From: Cristatella mucedo
Lineage: Eukaryota; Bryozoa; Phylactolaemata; Cristatellidae
Reading direction: 5' to 3'
DNA: 64,000 nt
Assembly: GCA_009760855.2 (NCBI GenBank)
Contig: WPIO01000009.1
Span: 184,001-248,000, forward strand
Both the position numbers and the translations under genes were made by a program. The notes below the pieces were generated by a model that was given only the letters and a program-made list of their open reading frames with translations, was not told the DNA's origin and searched no databases. This document shows positions 1 to 42,375 of the stretch, piece after piece (positions within the stretch are counted from its first letter, which is position 1; the number at the start of each line of letters is the position of its first letter).

Positions 1-20
1 GGCAGGCTTAATGGTTGCAG

Positions 21-29613
<29,593 letters not shown>

Positions 29614-32440
29614 GGGCGCTGCGGCTATACCGATGCCGCTGCGGCAACAGGCGGCGTCGGGTGGGCCTCTGCCGCGCGGTGGAGACTCTCGCACTGCGAC
29701 TGGGCGCCCGACGCGGGAAGCAGCGCTCCTAGCGGCAGCGGCGGCCAAGCGAGGCTGAGCGCTCGAATTTCCAGCCCTTAGATCGTGGCGACGTTTCATC
29801 TGGACGATGAGCGGTATTTATTATGGCAACTAATTACGGGAATCATTCCCTTCAAGACGTTTAGTTTCTCTTGATCCAAATGAACGGCGATGGCAAGTTG
29901 GGCAGTGTGTCAGCCAAACCGCTGCCGGGTGGCCAGGTTCGACGCGCCGACCAGCATATTTTCCGATAGCTCGAAGAGATATATTTTCTTTGAAAAGAAA
30001 TTTATCTTTGCAGAGTTAGTAAGTTTTCCAGAACGCTGCCTTCGTTATTTATTCGGGAGCTTCATCGTCGATTGATGATTAAATCTCAGGTTGAACTAAA
30101 CTTCTTTGAGAGCTCGGAGTAGACTCGCAGCGAAAGCGAGCTGTCGTCAAGGAGCAACTTCAGCAGGGCTAAGTTATGGCAAGTCGTGCAAATGCCTTGG
30201 CTGGCGGCGAGATAACAAGTCGTGAGATTTTTGTGAGCCTGTTTAGCCAGTTTTGTTAGATAGAAAAAACGCAGTATAGGCCTAATAGTGTAATTTTTTT
30301 GCAGGGATGCTAAGTCGCACAGTGCAAAGATTGTGTTGGTGTCATTTGTAGGCGCCTAGAAAGAAATTGAGTTCTCTGAGGGCACTTTATCAAGTGTATT
30401 ATTATTATTATCAATATTTATTTGTTGGCATCGCGGCATTTGCCATGGAGGTAGAGTCGCCAAATAAAGACAAGATGCGTAGCCACCGAAGGATTTTGGC
30501 ATCGTAGTCACGGAGACAGTTTATCAAATTAATAGCTTAATGGCGGTGCATGCCTGAATAGCATTTTACCCTCTGAATAAGGCTGTCGTGTCTTCCACAA
30601 ATGGATGGCTCTCTGCATTCCATTGTTTTCGCTCACGTGTCGTCTGCAAGTGGCATGTGTATTCAAGCGTGTCTGTAGCCCTTCTGCAGAATGGAACCGG
30701 TACAATGAGGTACGAATCAACGACAGCGAAGAAATACTAGTACCCTTCTACCTCTGCTTCGGCAAATAGTCAGCTATTGCGGCTGTGCTCGACACATTAA
30801 TAGTTCCTTCGCGGGCTCTTGCGCTCAAAGCAGTGTCAGAACGTTAGTGACAATGATCAATCTCACCAGCCACGATGTCGCCCGAAATGGCTGCCGACGA
30901 GGCGTTCGACCTATCAGATAATGCGAACCGAGAGCCCATCCGAATTCGTAACGAATGATTCTAATTGAAACCCGATGCTTGTGTGATCGGTCGCTGTTTC
31001 ATGGATCCGAGCACTCGGATCAGAGCAATCAATCAGATAGCTCACAGCAGCCAGACTGTTGCAGCTGAGATTAGCTCCCAGCACCGTGAGCATCTTTTTC
31101 CCCCTAACTTTTTCCTAATCGATCTTATAAAAGGGGGCTCTTTGTCGATAGCTATGTGGTTAGCCCTTGGTGCAAGTACTAGTCCCGCGTGACAACAGTG
31201 ATGTCGTGCGTGCCACGAGGTGAGGAGGCAGCTTTATTTATCAGCAGGACAATGAGCCCGCGCTGTAATACTAATGGTCCTGAGTATATATCTATTGTCC
31301 CTGACAGAGCTTCGTTCCCAAAGTCATTTATCGAATAGCTTAACCCCGTTTAAAGATCACTGGAAATTCCAGTGCTGCATTGCAATTTGATGTGGGCCCG
31401 AGTTTCAGCTGGTGAGCCCGGCCTCTTGTTAGGCAAGAACTCTAACCCGCGACCTGCGTCGTGAAGTACTTGCCTCTTACCTTGTCTCTCTTCCTTTGTT
31501 TGTCTTTTTAATGCGTCAGGTCGTCGTCTAGATTTAACAGCCTGGTACTCTCCGGGTTTCTCTATCAATCTCTTTCTGTTGTAGAGTTTGTTGTACGCCT
31601 TGTCCTTTTTTTGCCCCGTACGAGGGCCTGCAAAGGACTACATAGTCTTGAGTTGGTAGATTTTCCCGCGCCTCTCTGTGCGGTCAACGTTCATGCAATG
31701 TATGCGACTCGACCTTCGACTTGCGCTTTCCGTAACTTCAACTTACAGGACATAGGGGATGCATATTCAATATTATAGAGGCTAATAATAGATATAGGAT
31801 TCTCGGTAGAAGTGCGTACGTGAGTAAATGATAGGCGTTTGTCAAAGCATGGCTATTTTTGCGCACATCTGTCTACTTCAGCTGTCAGCGAGCTTCTGCT
31901 GTGTGCTCTGCGAATCCCTTGTAGTTCATTGAATTTTCTAGGAACACTGGCACTCGGCACGATCGTCGTGGCTCATAGATCAGCCTAGATTTACTATTCA
32001 CTGATTACTTGCTCTAGATGCTTCATTGGCTGCCGAGTCCACTCAGTGCTCGTATAGCTCTGCAATTTCGCTCTTATCCAAATTTGTAGGCATCGCTTGC
32101 TGCCACCAAAGTGGGCCCGACAAACGATGCAGTAACACTGCTCAGCAAGCAAAAACAACTTCTTACAAATGTATTGCTGTTTTAAATTTACTGCCACCCC
32201 AGCTTCAGATTGAACGTTTTTCTCAGCTGCATAGCGCCAAGCCGGCTTCTAAGAGCCCTCACTGTCACACACACGTGGCTACTAGGACTACTTCGTACAT
32301 TGCGTCAGTGCGCCACATGCCCCTCACAACTTGCAGTCTTCCAGGACTCTCTGCTTCCACCTCTGGCTTGGTGATTTGGTGATGCTACTAGTTAGCTTAT
32401 AGGGAGTAGACAGAGTTACCGCTTTGTGTCTACTCTACAT
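29614..32440. other. Intergenic DNA after KIF26
   Basis: No gene is seen. It contains a LINE A 3' end of about 110 bp (30,300-30,412, ending GAGGGCACTTTATCAAGTG and ATT) and a very degenerate reversed SINE near 31,400-31,485. Confidence 0.5.
30078..30468 (+). terminator. Candidate polyadenylation signals for KIF26
   Basis: ATTAAA at 30,078-30,083 and AATAAA at 30,463-30,468 are the nearest such hexamers I noted downstream of the stop. Neither has further support; a small LINE 3' end lies between them. Confidence 0.25.
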
Positions 32441-32444
32441 TAGT

Positions 32445-32570
32445 TCAATCTTTGATTGTAATACATTCTACCATTCAATTGCATTTCCCTTTGCAGCAAA
32501 TGTAAAGCACCTAGAGAGAGATTAGGTTCTCAGAGGACGCTTTATCAAGTGCATTATTATTATTATTACT
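32445..32570 (+). mobile_element. LINE family A 3' end
   Basis: TTTGCAGCAAATGTAAAGCA, the AGAGATTAGGTTCTC terminal block and an ATT tail are present. Confidence 0.8.
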
Positions 32571-35320
32571 AAATGTGTGCAGTGATGCGCTGCCTACAAG
32601 CATACTTAGCGATATTCGCTTGCACGGGCTGGTGGTGCCAGTGCTGCCAGAAAAGCAGGGACTGACTGTGAAGCATGACGGACAACTCGGGCGGATCGGT
32701 TCGGCACGCGAGAGTTGCTCACGCTCTCTAGTCCAAGATAACGAAACCCTATAGTTCTAATGCAGCTTCGGTCATTGAAGTTCCTACCGCGGGCTCTGGC
32801 ACTTCTTTTCTAGTCGGACATTGCTGCTGTCTAGTTCTTAGGCACTTCCTTAACTCATGCTAATTTAGCTGTTTTCACTGTTTTTGGTTCACGTGGTGGA
32901 GGATATTGGCTATAGATGGAGGCTGTAGGGACTGAGCATCTAAGCAGCTTAGGTTATGGATGCGCTATAATCAACTCTTCTCTACAACAACTTAGCACAA
33001 GTGGCCATGTAAAATATAAAAATCCCTGTGGCAAAAGTAGTCGTCGAATATGCAGACGCAACTAAAAATTCCTTAGAGGTAGGCCTTCTCGCAAGAGGAG
33101 TCACCTATCATCTAAACCACCCCTATAATAAGCCAGGTTTTTGAGTAGTTAGTCAATGAGCTAGTCCGCAGCAGCCCCAGAGACGTCAGGTTAACATTCA
33201 GTCCTTGGACTAATATTTATAGCAGTACTGTGGCGGTACTGCAACGATGAATGTCAAAGTGGGGTGAGAGACAGTTTTCTAATCTGCGCATGCAGCTGCT
33301 GAAATTGAATTTAAATTCTAGAGCTTGACAGGCTTCTGAATTTGAAAGGCTTTTCAGAGATGAGAGCCATGGCTTTCCAGCAGCCTTCGCTCTCTACGCT
33401 ACAACATCTCTACGAGATGTACCTCTCGAGGCGACGACTGACACTTCGGGCGCTTCCTAATTGCTGCTTTGACCAGGAGACCGTTGGAGTAGTAGGACCG
33501 CTGGGTAGGTATGGTGTGTCTTCGAGTCTCGCTTCCTACCTACTCGAGTCTCCTGTCTGTGGACATAAGAAACAGTAGTGGGTTATTTCAGACCAGGGAT
33601 GACTTTACGAAGACTCGGAAGCCAAACGTGGTTCTAGCTCTTGGCCAAGACTCGAGCAATACCTAGCAGACGACCTGTCGTAGGCGCCATCAAGAGCACG
33701 CCTTCTTCGTTGCTTTGACGAGCACGCGGACGACTCGACCTGCAAAGTCATCGAAGCGATTTGCAGGAGTCCCTGCTTGTGGAAATCTGCGAGCTAGTCA
33801 AGCGCAACTCAGATAGTAAGGTGGCGGGTAATAAAAGCAATCGCAGAGAGTTCAAATTCACCGGGAGGTGCATCGAGAAGTGCCGTTTCCTACTTTTCTA
33901 GCAAAAGCAATTTTTCCGTGAACACCTGTGGGCGTTGCGAGTTGGAAGCAAGACTTAGAGGACAACTGACCGTATGAACGTCCCTACAGAAATTAAAAAC
34001 CAAAGTTGGATAGAAGTAGCTATAAAAGCAGGTAAAAGGCAAAAATTACCATGTACTCCCAGCTTTAGAAAGCTACCGGAGTGAGCGAGACTTACCGGAA
34101 GTCTTACTACGCCTGGCTTTGGCATGCAGTAAACCAGCACGTACAGAATCTTCCTACGATGCTTCAGAGCAATTATTATATAGTTAGCATAAGTTTTAAA
34201 GATGGTCAGAATGTCCTTGCGATTCCCAAACGTAACTCAATGATTATTTGGCACCCGGCTCTGCCGAATAAATTCTATAAGATTAGATTTATGGTCGTTC
34301 TATAGGGAAAATCATTAAAATGATTTTTAAAAAATGTCCAGTTTTCCTCCAACACAGATTTTTCTCTATTAATTTTTAACACTAATCTTGACAGTTTGAG
34401 AGTTGGGTTCACTGGCTACGTTAGTAGACACTCATGCTCGCCATCAAAAGCAAATTGCGAGTTTTCCTGGATATTCACGGGTGTAGGCTGATTTCCATGA
34501 ACAACCTGTGATTTTAGCCCGCCATTGTGGACCGGCACGTTTTCGCAGCCATGAATAGGAAGCGGTACGAGCAGAATATGCGCACCGACTGCAGACAACG
34601 ACAGCGAGAGAGATCAAATCAACAAAGGCCACAACAAGTGCCACACTGCCCAAACAAGCTCAACAGAAACGTCGAATAGACAAACTTTACAGCAGGAAGA
34701 GACTTAAGAAGATGCACAGGAGCGTGTCGCTGCTGCTGCTACTGTGTGCTTTCACAGCTCAGAGAGCACCTCACTTATGACAAGGTCAAGCACAGAAGGA
34801 GTCAGAAGATGAGATTCTAGCACCTGACGACCCAGATCGCAGCATGGATTCCTGCCCCGACAGTGGGCTTGGCGAGGCTAGGGTCACCTAGCCATCGGTC
34901 ACTCAGGCCCGGTTTGGAATGCAGCAGCAAAATTTCCTTTGATTTTTCATGGGTATAAGCTAGTCTAATATAGACTGTTAATGCAAGCAGAACACGCACC
35001 GATAGCATGTGCATTCAAGCTCAAATTCACCAGAAAGACAATCCCAGAGCCAGTAGATTTAAACTGTGCATAGTATGATTAGGCGGTTTATTTAAAGCAC
35101 TAGCTGCCGGGTTTGAGCTAAGAACAAATGAATTTATGACCGAAGCTTTCTACATAGTCTACAGGCTCATTGCTGACTCAACCGACTACGGGCCCAGATG
35201 AGAGACTCGTAGTCTTACTAACCACGCAGAGCTTAACACTGTCGTCAAAACTAGGTCGTAGGCAGAAGTGCTACAGGAAGAGAAGCCCTCATAGATGCTC
35301 CCTAAAACTTCGTACCACCT
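32571..35320. other. Intergenic DNA, one possible exon
   Basis: Apart from the candidate at 33,381-33,504 I see no supported gene or recognisable repeat. Confidence 0.45.
33381..33504 (+). CDS. Possible isolated coding exon
   Basis: Acceptor GGCTTTCCAG and donor G|GTAGGT bound an open stretch in phase 0 to 1, encoding STLQHLYEMYLSRRRLTLRA and CCFDQETVGVVGPL. No family is recognised and no partner exon was found, so it may be chance or belong to an unassembled gene. Confidence 0.25.
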
Positions 35321-35999
35321 GACCTGCTTATGTAATTTGTTAAAACCTACTAGACTATGGCTTATTGATACTACAGATCACCAAGTCCTTATTGGGCGCC
35401 TCTCAAATTGAGTAGGCATCACTAGCACCTCACTGAATTGGTTTAGGTTCTCAGTGCGAGACTTCAGAGCATTTATGTCAGCAGGCAGCAGTCATCCCAG
35501 AAGCCTCTAAAATACCTGGTGCCCTATGTATCGGTGCTTGGTTCACTTTTATAATCTCCTTCTTGCCAATGCAATCGCCTAGCAGATCTGGGCTTTCATT
35601 TTTATGCAGATGACACTTAGTTGTCCAAGTGCTTTGATCGCTCTTTGCTTTCCAGCATCTCAAGCCCTCCCAGCTCCTTTGCTAAATGTATCCCTAACGT
35701 TCCCACTTGGACGGGAGAAAAATATCTCCAATTGAATGAAAATACAGTTAACCCACATTGGGCTCTGCCAGAATCTCTCCTGTTGAATCTGCACGAAATC
35801 TAGGTCTCATGTTCCAAAGTGACCTTTCATTAGACGACCACATCTGCTCCACAGTCAAGTCTGCATACTTAAAGCTACATAACATTGCTAAGATTCGGGC
35901 TTGTTTAGGCAGGGATACCACATCTAAATTGGTCTATGCGTTTGTGAGATTCCGTCTCAACTTCTGTAACTCATTGTTTGCTGGTCTAGCGGCCCATAC

Positions 36000-36152
36000 G
36001 ATAAATAAATAAATAAATAATTCATTTGTATAACGCCCCAAGAGAACTTAATCTCTATTCAGGCGCTTCACATATGCCTCAGGGCTCGAGCCCACGACCT
36101 CAGCCAGGCCTTGGTCGGGGCGAGTACCTTAACCACTGGACCAAACCACGAT
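36000..36152 (-). mobile_element. SINE family 2 nested in a LINE
   Basis: The (TAAA)n tail at 36,001-36,020 is followed by ATTCATTTGTATAACGCCCC, AGAGAACTTAATCTCTATTC and the tRNA-like head ending ACTGGACCAAACCACGATC. The host LINE sequence is recognisable on both sides. Confidence 0.85.
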
Positions 36153-36529
36153 CAGGAGCTTGCAGCTGGTGCAAAACTCTGCAACTATACTTGTGTGTCG
36201 TGAGCGGCGCAGTTGCCACATTACTCCACTTCTCGCTGACCTGCACTGGCCACCAGTAAAGCAACGCATCGAATTCAAGGTTTTTGTTACTTATTTGTAG
36301 GCCCCTTCATTCTTTCGCTCCAGCCTACTCTTTCACCAGGCTAAGCATCGCGTCACCGGCTTTTCGGAATCTAACTTTTTACCTCTACCTAGTACAAGCA
36401 TCCAATCCTGTCGAGTCCGTGCCTTTAGTTTACATGCTTCCCATGACTGTCACTCACATCCGACTTGCGTCCCGACATCCACTGACTTGACCACATTTAA
36501 AAAGAAACTAATAACGCATTAATTTATCA

Positions 36530-36652
36530 CAGCATCTAGTGGATCCGTGTGATTCGTCGCTTATGTATGGCAGTATTTAGTGGGTCCCTGTGATTCGTCC
36601 TTTATGTGTGGCAGTATTTAGTGGGTCCCTGTGATTCGTCCTTTATGTGCTT
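36530..36652. repeat. 41-bp tandem repeat, three units
   Basis: The units start at 36,530, 36,571 and 36,612 with CAG-AT-TAGTGG and contain TGTGATTCGTC. Units 2 and 3 are almost identical; unit 1 is diverged. This is an amplified piece of the LINE A 3' UTR. Confidence 0.9.
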
Positions 36653-36684
36653 ATGCGTGCTGACACTGTGCATGCTGCCACTAA

Positions 36685-37140
36685 TCATATTGCGAAAAAA
36701 TTTGGCTGGCTTAGAGAGGCATGTCACATCTAAGTTGGTTCATGCACGTGTAACGTTCTGTCACGACTTCTGTAACTCACTAGTAGCACGTCTTCCGGCC
36801 TACATGATAATTCTCTCACAGCTGGTTCAAAGCCCTGGAGCTTCTCTTGTCTCTCGTAAACCTCACAGTTGCCACATTGCACCAGTTCTCACCGACCTGC
36901 TCTGGCTCCCCATCAAGCAGCGTCTCGACTTCAGCGTTCAGCCGGTTACTTTTACGCCTCTCTTCGCTTCATTGCTCCAGCCAACCAATCATGACTACTT
37001 CCCAATTAGACTGGGCGTCGTACGATCCACTCTTCTGACGCAAGTCATCAGGCTGTCCCTCGAACCAACCTCGAATCCCTTGGAGCTCATGCCTTTAGGT
37101 CGACCGCTTCCAAAGCCAAAAGTCAGGTAGCATACTTAGG
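36685..37140 (+). mobile_element. Another LINE (A-like) C-terminal fragment
   Basis: It encodes TSKLVHARVTFCHDFCNSLV, HIAPVLTDLLWLPIKQRLDF and SNPLELMPLG. It is more diverged than family A proper and lies directly after the previous copy. Confidence 0.75.
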
Positions 37141-39490
37141 GTTCTCTCACTGCTCCGGCAGAGTGCCATCTTCAATGCTTAGCAGACGAGTACGCCAAAG
37201 CATTCAAATTAAGGCGGCGTAGTACTAGCTCGCAGCTTACTGTTGTTCGGCAACTAATTCGTCGTACACTTATGTAATTTTAGGCTCACACAAAAAACAT
37301 CTCACTCCAATGCCTTGCCGCACATTGAAATCGATAGGCGACAGTGTAGTAGCAAAGCGGCGACAAAATCTTGATAAGAAACTGACGCACTTTCACTGAA
37401 GATGTGGCAACGAGACGAAATAGTGTGGCGAAATGACGGCGAGCTATGTCGGCCAGATTGTGGCCGTTATTAATTATTCGCGGCTCCTGATTTGAAAGGG
37501 CTGAGAACCGATTGTGCGATAATCTCTGGCCGAGGCCTACTAAAAGCCGACGCCATGTAAGAGGCTGGCTGGTTGCGCTTTCAAAGTTGCCATTAACATT
37601 TGAGCTGATCTGGGCTCTCTAGGCCACAGAGCCGTTGGTTCACGTCATGGCAGCTGTTGTACATCTGTAACCCTCTGTTGGTGTCGACTAGACTCGTCAA
37701 AGTTATGCATATGGACTTGTTATGTTAAGGTACGGGTCGCTCTTCGTCACTGCCGTGTTCCGGTACTGTCAGCATATCTGATGCGTGCATTAGTGTTGCA
37801 CCTACAAGTCGCTAGCAGTGATACGAGGTTCAGGCATCGCCTGAACGTGTTTGTTTCGCGTCGGCTGAGACTAGCACCGTTTTGTACGAGCGCTGCGTTT
37901 TGTCGCGTAGTTCTTTCCGGTAGTGGAAACCAGGCACCACGTTTGCTGCAGTGACACAGTATGCCTGAAAATTGGTTGCTCGGATAGCTTCATTTAAGTT
38001 TATCGGAATTTAGTTCATCTTCATCCTAGTTATTGAACGCGAAGGAAAGGCTGAACAGGTTTTCCAGCGATGGGAAAAAAAGAAACAAAAGGAAATGTCA
38101 CCAATAATTTTAAGGCATATTAATTAAAAATACTTTTCATAGTAACTTCGTACTTTTAGTGGGATATTGTTGAGCTGAGCAAGCTCTTTCAAGTCTACCC
38201 TCACTATGGCGACGGTAATCAGTTTGTTAGTTTTCTGTTTTGGCTGTTCATACGTTAAGATACCCGGATGTGAGCGCAGCTAGATATTCGAGGTGACTAG
38301 ACTTGAGTATACACAACCTTATGTGAATGACTCCTGAATCCATTTGAAGATAAGTTTTAGAATTATTCCGTGATTTCTATTAAGTTGATCGTTTTCAAGT
38401 TATTGAAATGCACACTCATGAGAGTTCCCGAGTCCCACCCTTGGAGAAATACGAATGCGAAGTCATGTAGGTTTTATTCCGTTGAAGTTCGGCATTGGTT
38501 TCAGTAGAGCTTGTTCGTATGTATAAATTCCTCTGGACGACTTAATGTACATAAATAAAGGTTTTTTGTGTTGGGAGGTGGTCATTTAAGGGGGAGCATG
38601 CAGCACCAGTTCGTCGCCTGCAGTCGCTTGATTCATCTGCGCAGCACCACCGCCGCTCATGCCCGATAGCCTAGCGGCTGCTAGCTGCTCTTGAGGAGCA
38701 CCATTTCGAGTAAGCGTGGTGCGAATGCGACGGACGATGAGCCGCTGGTTTCCTTCCTAAAGCTACAATAACCTCAAAATGAATCCCACAATCTCGGAGC
38801 TATCGCTCGCGACGAGCCCTCTTTGAGCAGCAGGCAGCCGCAGGCAGGCAGGCAGTCGGCGAAGGAAAGCCCGGCAGACGGCTCTCCGTACGCGTACGGC
38901 GAGGCTTGGCGTGCCTGGCAAGCTGCGTGAGCGCCCCTCCTCCTTGGTTACCTAGCCTAAAGCGACAGCCGACAGGTGCTCTCAAAAGGTTATTCTACTG
39001 CTAGAGGACACGGTGCTCACGCTCAGACCGACCCCTTCTTTGGCGGGTGCATTCCACCTCCGTCGGGGTAGTGAGCCCGCACTGGAGCCTCCGCTAGTCC
39101 GGAAGGCTATCCCGCCCACTGACCACTCCGGGGAGGTCCGTCGCATGGGAACCTTCCCTAGTCCGGGAAGCTCTCACCCCTTGACCGGCTGGCCGCCTCG
39201 CCGGAGCCTCCGGAGAGACACTCCACGGAGACGCTGGCTGGCGGAGTTAAGGCCGGTGCTTGTAGTGCTGTGCAAATATCTGAGGTGAAAGCTTCGCGTA
39301 AGCGAGCGATGAACGGCATTCCTTTAATTGGAATGACAAAGGCAGCGCTTTCGTCAGACGCCCCTCCCGACCGAGCGGCGAGCTCAGACTGCAGACTCCG
39401 TACGAAGAGAGTTTGCGAAATAGGCAGTGCCCCTAGTGGGTGCGTACGCCCCAGTAGTGCGAGAGGGCTCGGCTCCATCACTCACCTGTA
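37141..39490. other. Intergenic DNA, GC-rich from about 38,600
   Basis: No gene is seen. The last 900 bp are GC-rich with open frames on both strands; this could be a promoter or 5' UTR for the polyglutamine ORF that follows, or a decayed element. Confidence 0.35.
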
Positions 39491-39491
39491 G

Positions 39492-39639
39492 GTCAACTCA
39501 CCCGGTGTGACGATACAAACAGCAAGACCATCGCCTTCTCAGCTCAAGATGTCTCGCGGAATAGCAACGGCTGCTTTGGTCAGCAGAAAAGATGGTCAGC
39601 TGCAGCGACAGCTGCTAGCGCAGCGTCAGTTAAAGGAAG

Positions 39640-39700
<61 letters not shown>

Positions 39701-39702
39701 CG
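39492..39702 (+). CDS. Possible first coding exon with polyglutamine run
   Basis: The frame opens after a TAG at 39,489-39,491. The only ATG in good context is at about 39,549 (AAGATGT), giving MSRGIATAALVSRKDGQLQR, then QLLAQRQLKEEE and 18 consecutive CAG codons (39,645-39,698). A possible donor G|GTAGGG follows at 39,703. The basic, amphipathic start looks like real protein. No family is recognised. It is 6.8 kb upstream of the WSC gene and could be a separate gene or an alternative start; the phase would fit the exon at 56,011. Confidence 0.4.
39645..39698 (+). repeat. (CAG)18 microsatellite
   Basis: Eighteen uninterrupted CAG triplets, in frame with the ORF above. Confidence 0.98.
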
Positions 39703-40351
39703 GTAGGGCAACTATTGTCCAATCAAGCGACGCTTATTTGCTAGTCAAAGCCACGAGTGCGGTCCTTGCAGATTCAATCGTGGCTTACCATCTTCTTCAG
39801 ATTCTCAGAGGCACGGGCTTCCATAGTGAACCGTGGTGTGGGGATGAGTGACGAGTTGATATCCACGACGGCCTTGTGTTATAAACAGGCCCACAGGGAA
39901 GCTCAGCAGATGCCTCCCTCACCTTGGACCGTTAAACCCTTGGACCGTTCAACTGACGCCCAGCGGTATCAGGCTTTACGGCTCTAACGACGAGTGCCCT
40001 TCTTAATGGCATCCCAACAATACCTCCGAAAGGCTCACAGGTCTCGCTCTGCCTTGACAAACTACTTTCGTGAAATATAATAAAATATATACTCACTAAT
40101 TGTCATAATTTGGTTAAGGAACAGGGTACCTCAAAATTCCAAATTGAAGCAAGCGGTTTGTCTCAGATGACACGAATGCAAAAGTCCCTTTTCCCATGTC
40201 AAGTAATAGCAGTGTATTGGTCTTGTTTTCACTGAGCTAAGCTTAAACATACGTGTATATGATGCACGCGGTCTTTAAAGAGAAAAAAGAATAGCCCAAA
40301 ACTATCTCGGATTCTCTCTGCTGTCAGACAAGCTCACTTGTAAGGCTACGT

Positions 40352-40596
<245 letters not shown>

Positions 40597-41214
40597 AGAC
40601 TTGGTCATTGAACCGAACGCGAACCCTTAAAAGCGTCACCAAAGCTATTAATAGGAATCAATGCAAATTATCGGACCCTGGGTGTCGGAAGGTTAATTCT
40701 GCAGGAAGTCTGGCCCAGCTATGCAAAGGCGAGGTCGTAGAACTACGACTGCTGGTTGCTTCCACTACACTCATTTTGTTTTGTATCTTTACACATTTTG
40801 GTTCACGGTTCACGTCAAATTTAGTTGGGCTCATCCGGAGTTTTTTCCCCATGACGTTTGAGTAGCGGTGCTTGTGACTGACCAGCTTTGTCATAGTGTG
40901 CTCCTGCAGTGCATCTTCAGGCCGCCACGTCAGACAAAAACGTAGCCTGGAGTGAGCAAGACCAGAGCAGCTCGTAAGAATTTTCTGGCTCGCCGCTTTT
41001 TACCTGCCCATATAGCCTTTCGTTTCCTTGCTCACGTGTGAGTCTGCCCCTACGTTTTGTACTGATTGTGTGGTAACGCACTTATGCCGCTACTTTGAAC
41101 GCTACCATCGTATGCTGTTGTACTGCTTTTTCCGTGCTGGGTCGACGTAAAGCATAATGCGAGCCAGCTTTTGCTCCCCCCTTTCGTCTACAATGACTAC
41201 TAAGAGGTGTCAAT

Positions 41215-41545
41215 TAAGTAATAGTAAAAATAACAGTAGGTCATTTATATAGCAAAAATCAAGGCGCTTTACAACTCGTTGCGAGAGAATTCGCACACAA
41301 GGGCTAGTCATGGATGGGATTACGCATGCAAAAGTAAACACAAATCGTGCTTACGCCAGCATGCTAAAGGAGAGAGAAGACACTGAGGGCCGCCGCTTAG
41401 AAATACCCAGGCAAGTTGCATGTACTAAATCATGCGCTGGAACGCACGCAATGCGAGCCTGAAAAAAAACCGACGATTTCACTGCGGCCAAGGGAAAGCT
41501 AACCGAAGCAGATGCATTTTTAGCACAGAGACTTAAGGGATGCAA
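41215..41545 (-). mobile_element. LINE family B 3' UTR
   Basis: It shares CACTGAGGGCCGCCGCTTAG-like and ACTAAATCATGCGCTGG parts with 26,795-27,060. Confidence 0.6.
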
Positions 41546-42375
41546 GGTCAATGAAGGTAGTGACCGCTCTTTGACGAAGTTCCAGGGAGTTGAAGAGAGT
41601 TACATTCACTTCCGCTACTCGTTGCAGCCCCTTAGTTCTCATCCTACCACTGCTTTACAACCTAATGTTTGCGTCGCAGTTCGATATTTCCGTGTTCTGT
41701 CCATTTGGGCTTGAGATGTAGGATGCCATGCACATCTAGCAGAGGCAAACTGTAACACTAAGATCACCACCTTTGTCTAGGGCTTAGTTAGAACTCGTGC
41801 CCTTTGGCTGCTCTGACCCTTTCATTGGTCGTTTAGCCGCCCGCCTCCTTGGACAAGGAATCAGGCGCCGCGGGTTAATCAGTTTCTTCGGTGAGAGCGG
41901 CTAGCCTTCCCACTGCTCATAGCCGAGGGAGAGGGTAGGCTAACCTCACCGATGTGACGACAACCGCTTAACTTCTGCATGTGTAACTGGCAGCTGCTGG
42001 TGACGAATTTCGTCTAGCTCCTTCGCGAATGATATCATGCAATACTCCGTAATAGTCAAGTCATAGCTCGTTTGCATGTCCCATTCGCTGCAAACGCGTC
42101 ACAATGTCAATCGATATTCTCCCGCAATTGCATTGTGACCAATTATTGTTAATTTAAATTAAATTAAAATAAAAGTGAATTAAATGAAACTAATTAAAAA
42201 TTATAATTACTCCGCATATGACAATTTGCCCATCTCGTTCCCTCAGCTGCATTTGTTATCGCAGAACGTCCGCGAATCCTGCACCCTTCTTCGAAATACC
42301 CAATGCAACCTTCCCTCAACATTTTCTTAACGAGTTTATTCTTTTGAGCAAGCACATCCTCAAACAACTTATATT
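41546..42375. other. Intergenic DNA, nothing recognised
   Basis: AT-rich towards the right end, with TTAAATTAAATTAAAAT near 42,150-42,170. Confidence 0.4.

Larger units (their letters stand above)
35325..36680 (+). mobile_element. LINE family A copy, split by a SINE
   Basis: Decayed reverse transcriptase (near 35,360) leads to [20 protein letters not shown], then LGRDTTSKLVYAFVRF, interrupted at about 36,000 by a reversed SINE. It resumes at about 36,152 with the part encoding LQLVQNS-like residues. The 3' UTR start is expanded by a 41-bp tandem repeat. Confidence 0.85.

Noticed and set aside
39158-39481. 107-codon minus-strand frame in GC-rich DNA
   Set aside because: No motif, no splice support, and the + strand is equally open; likely compositional.
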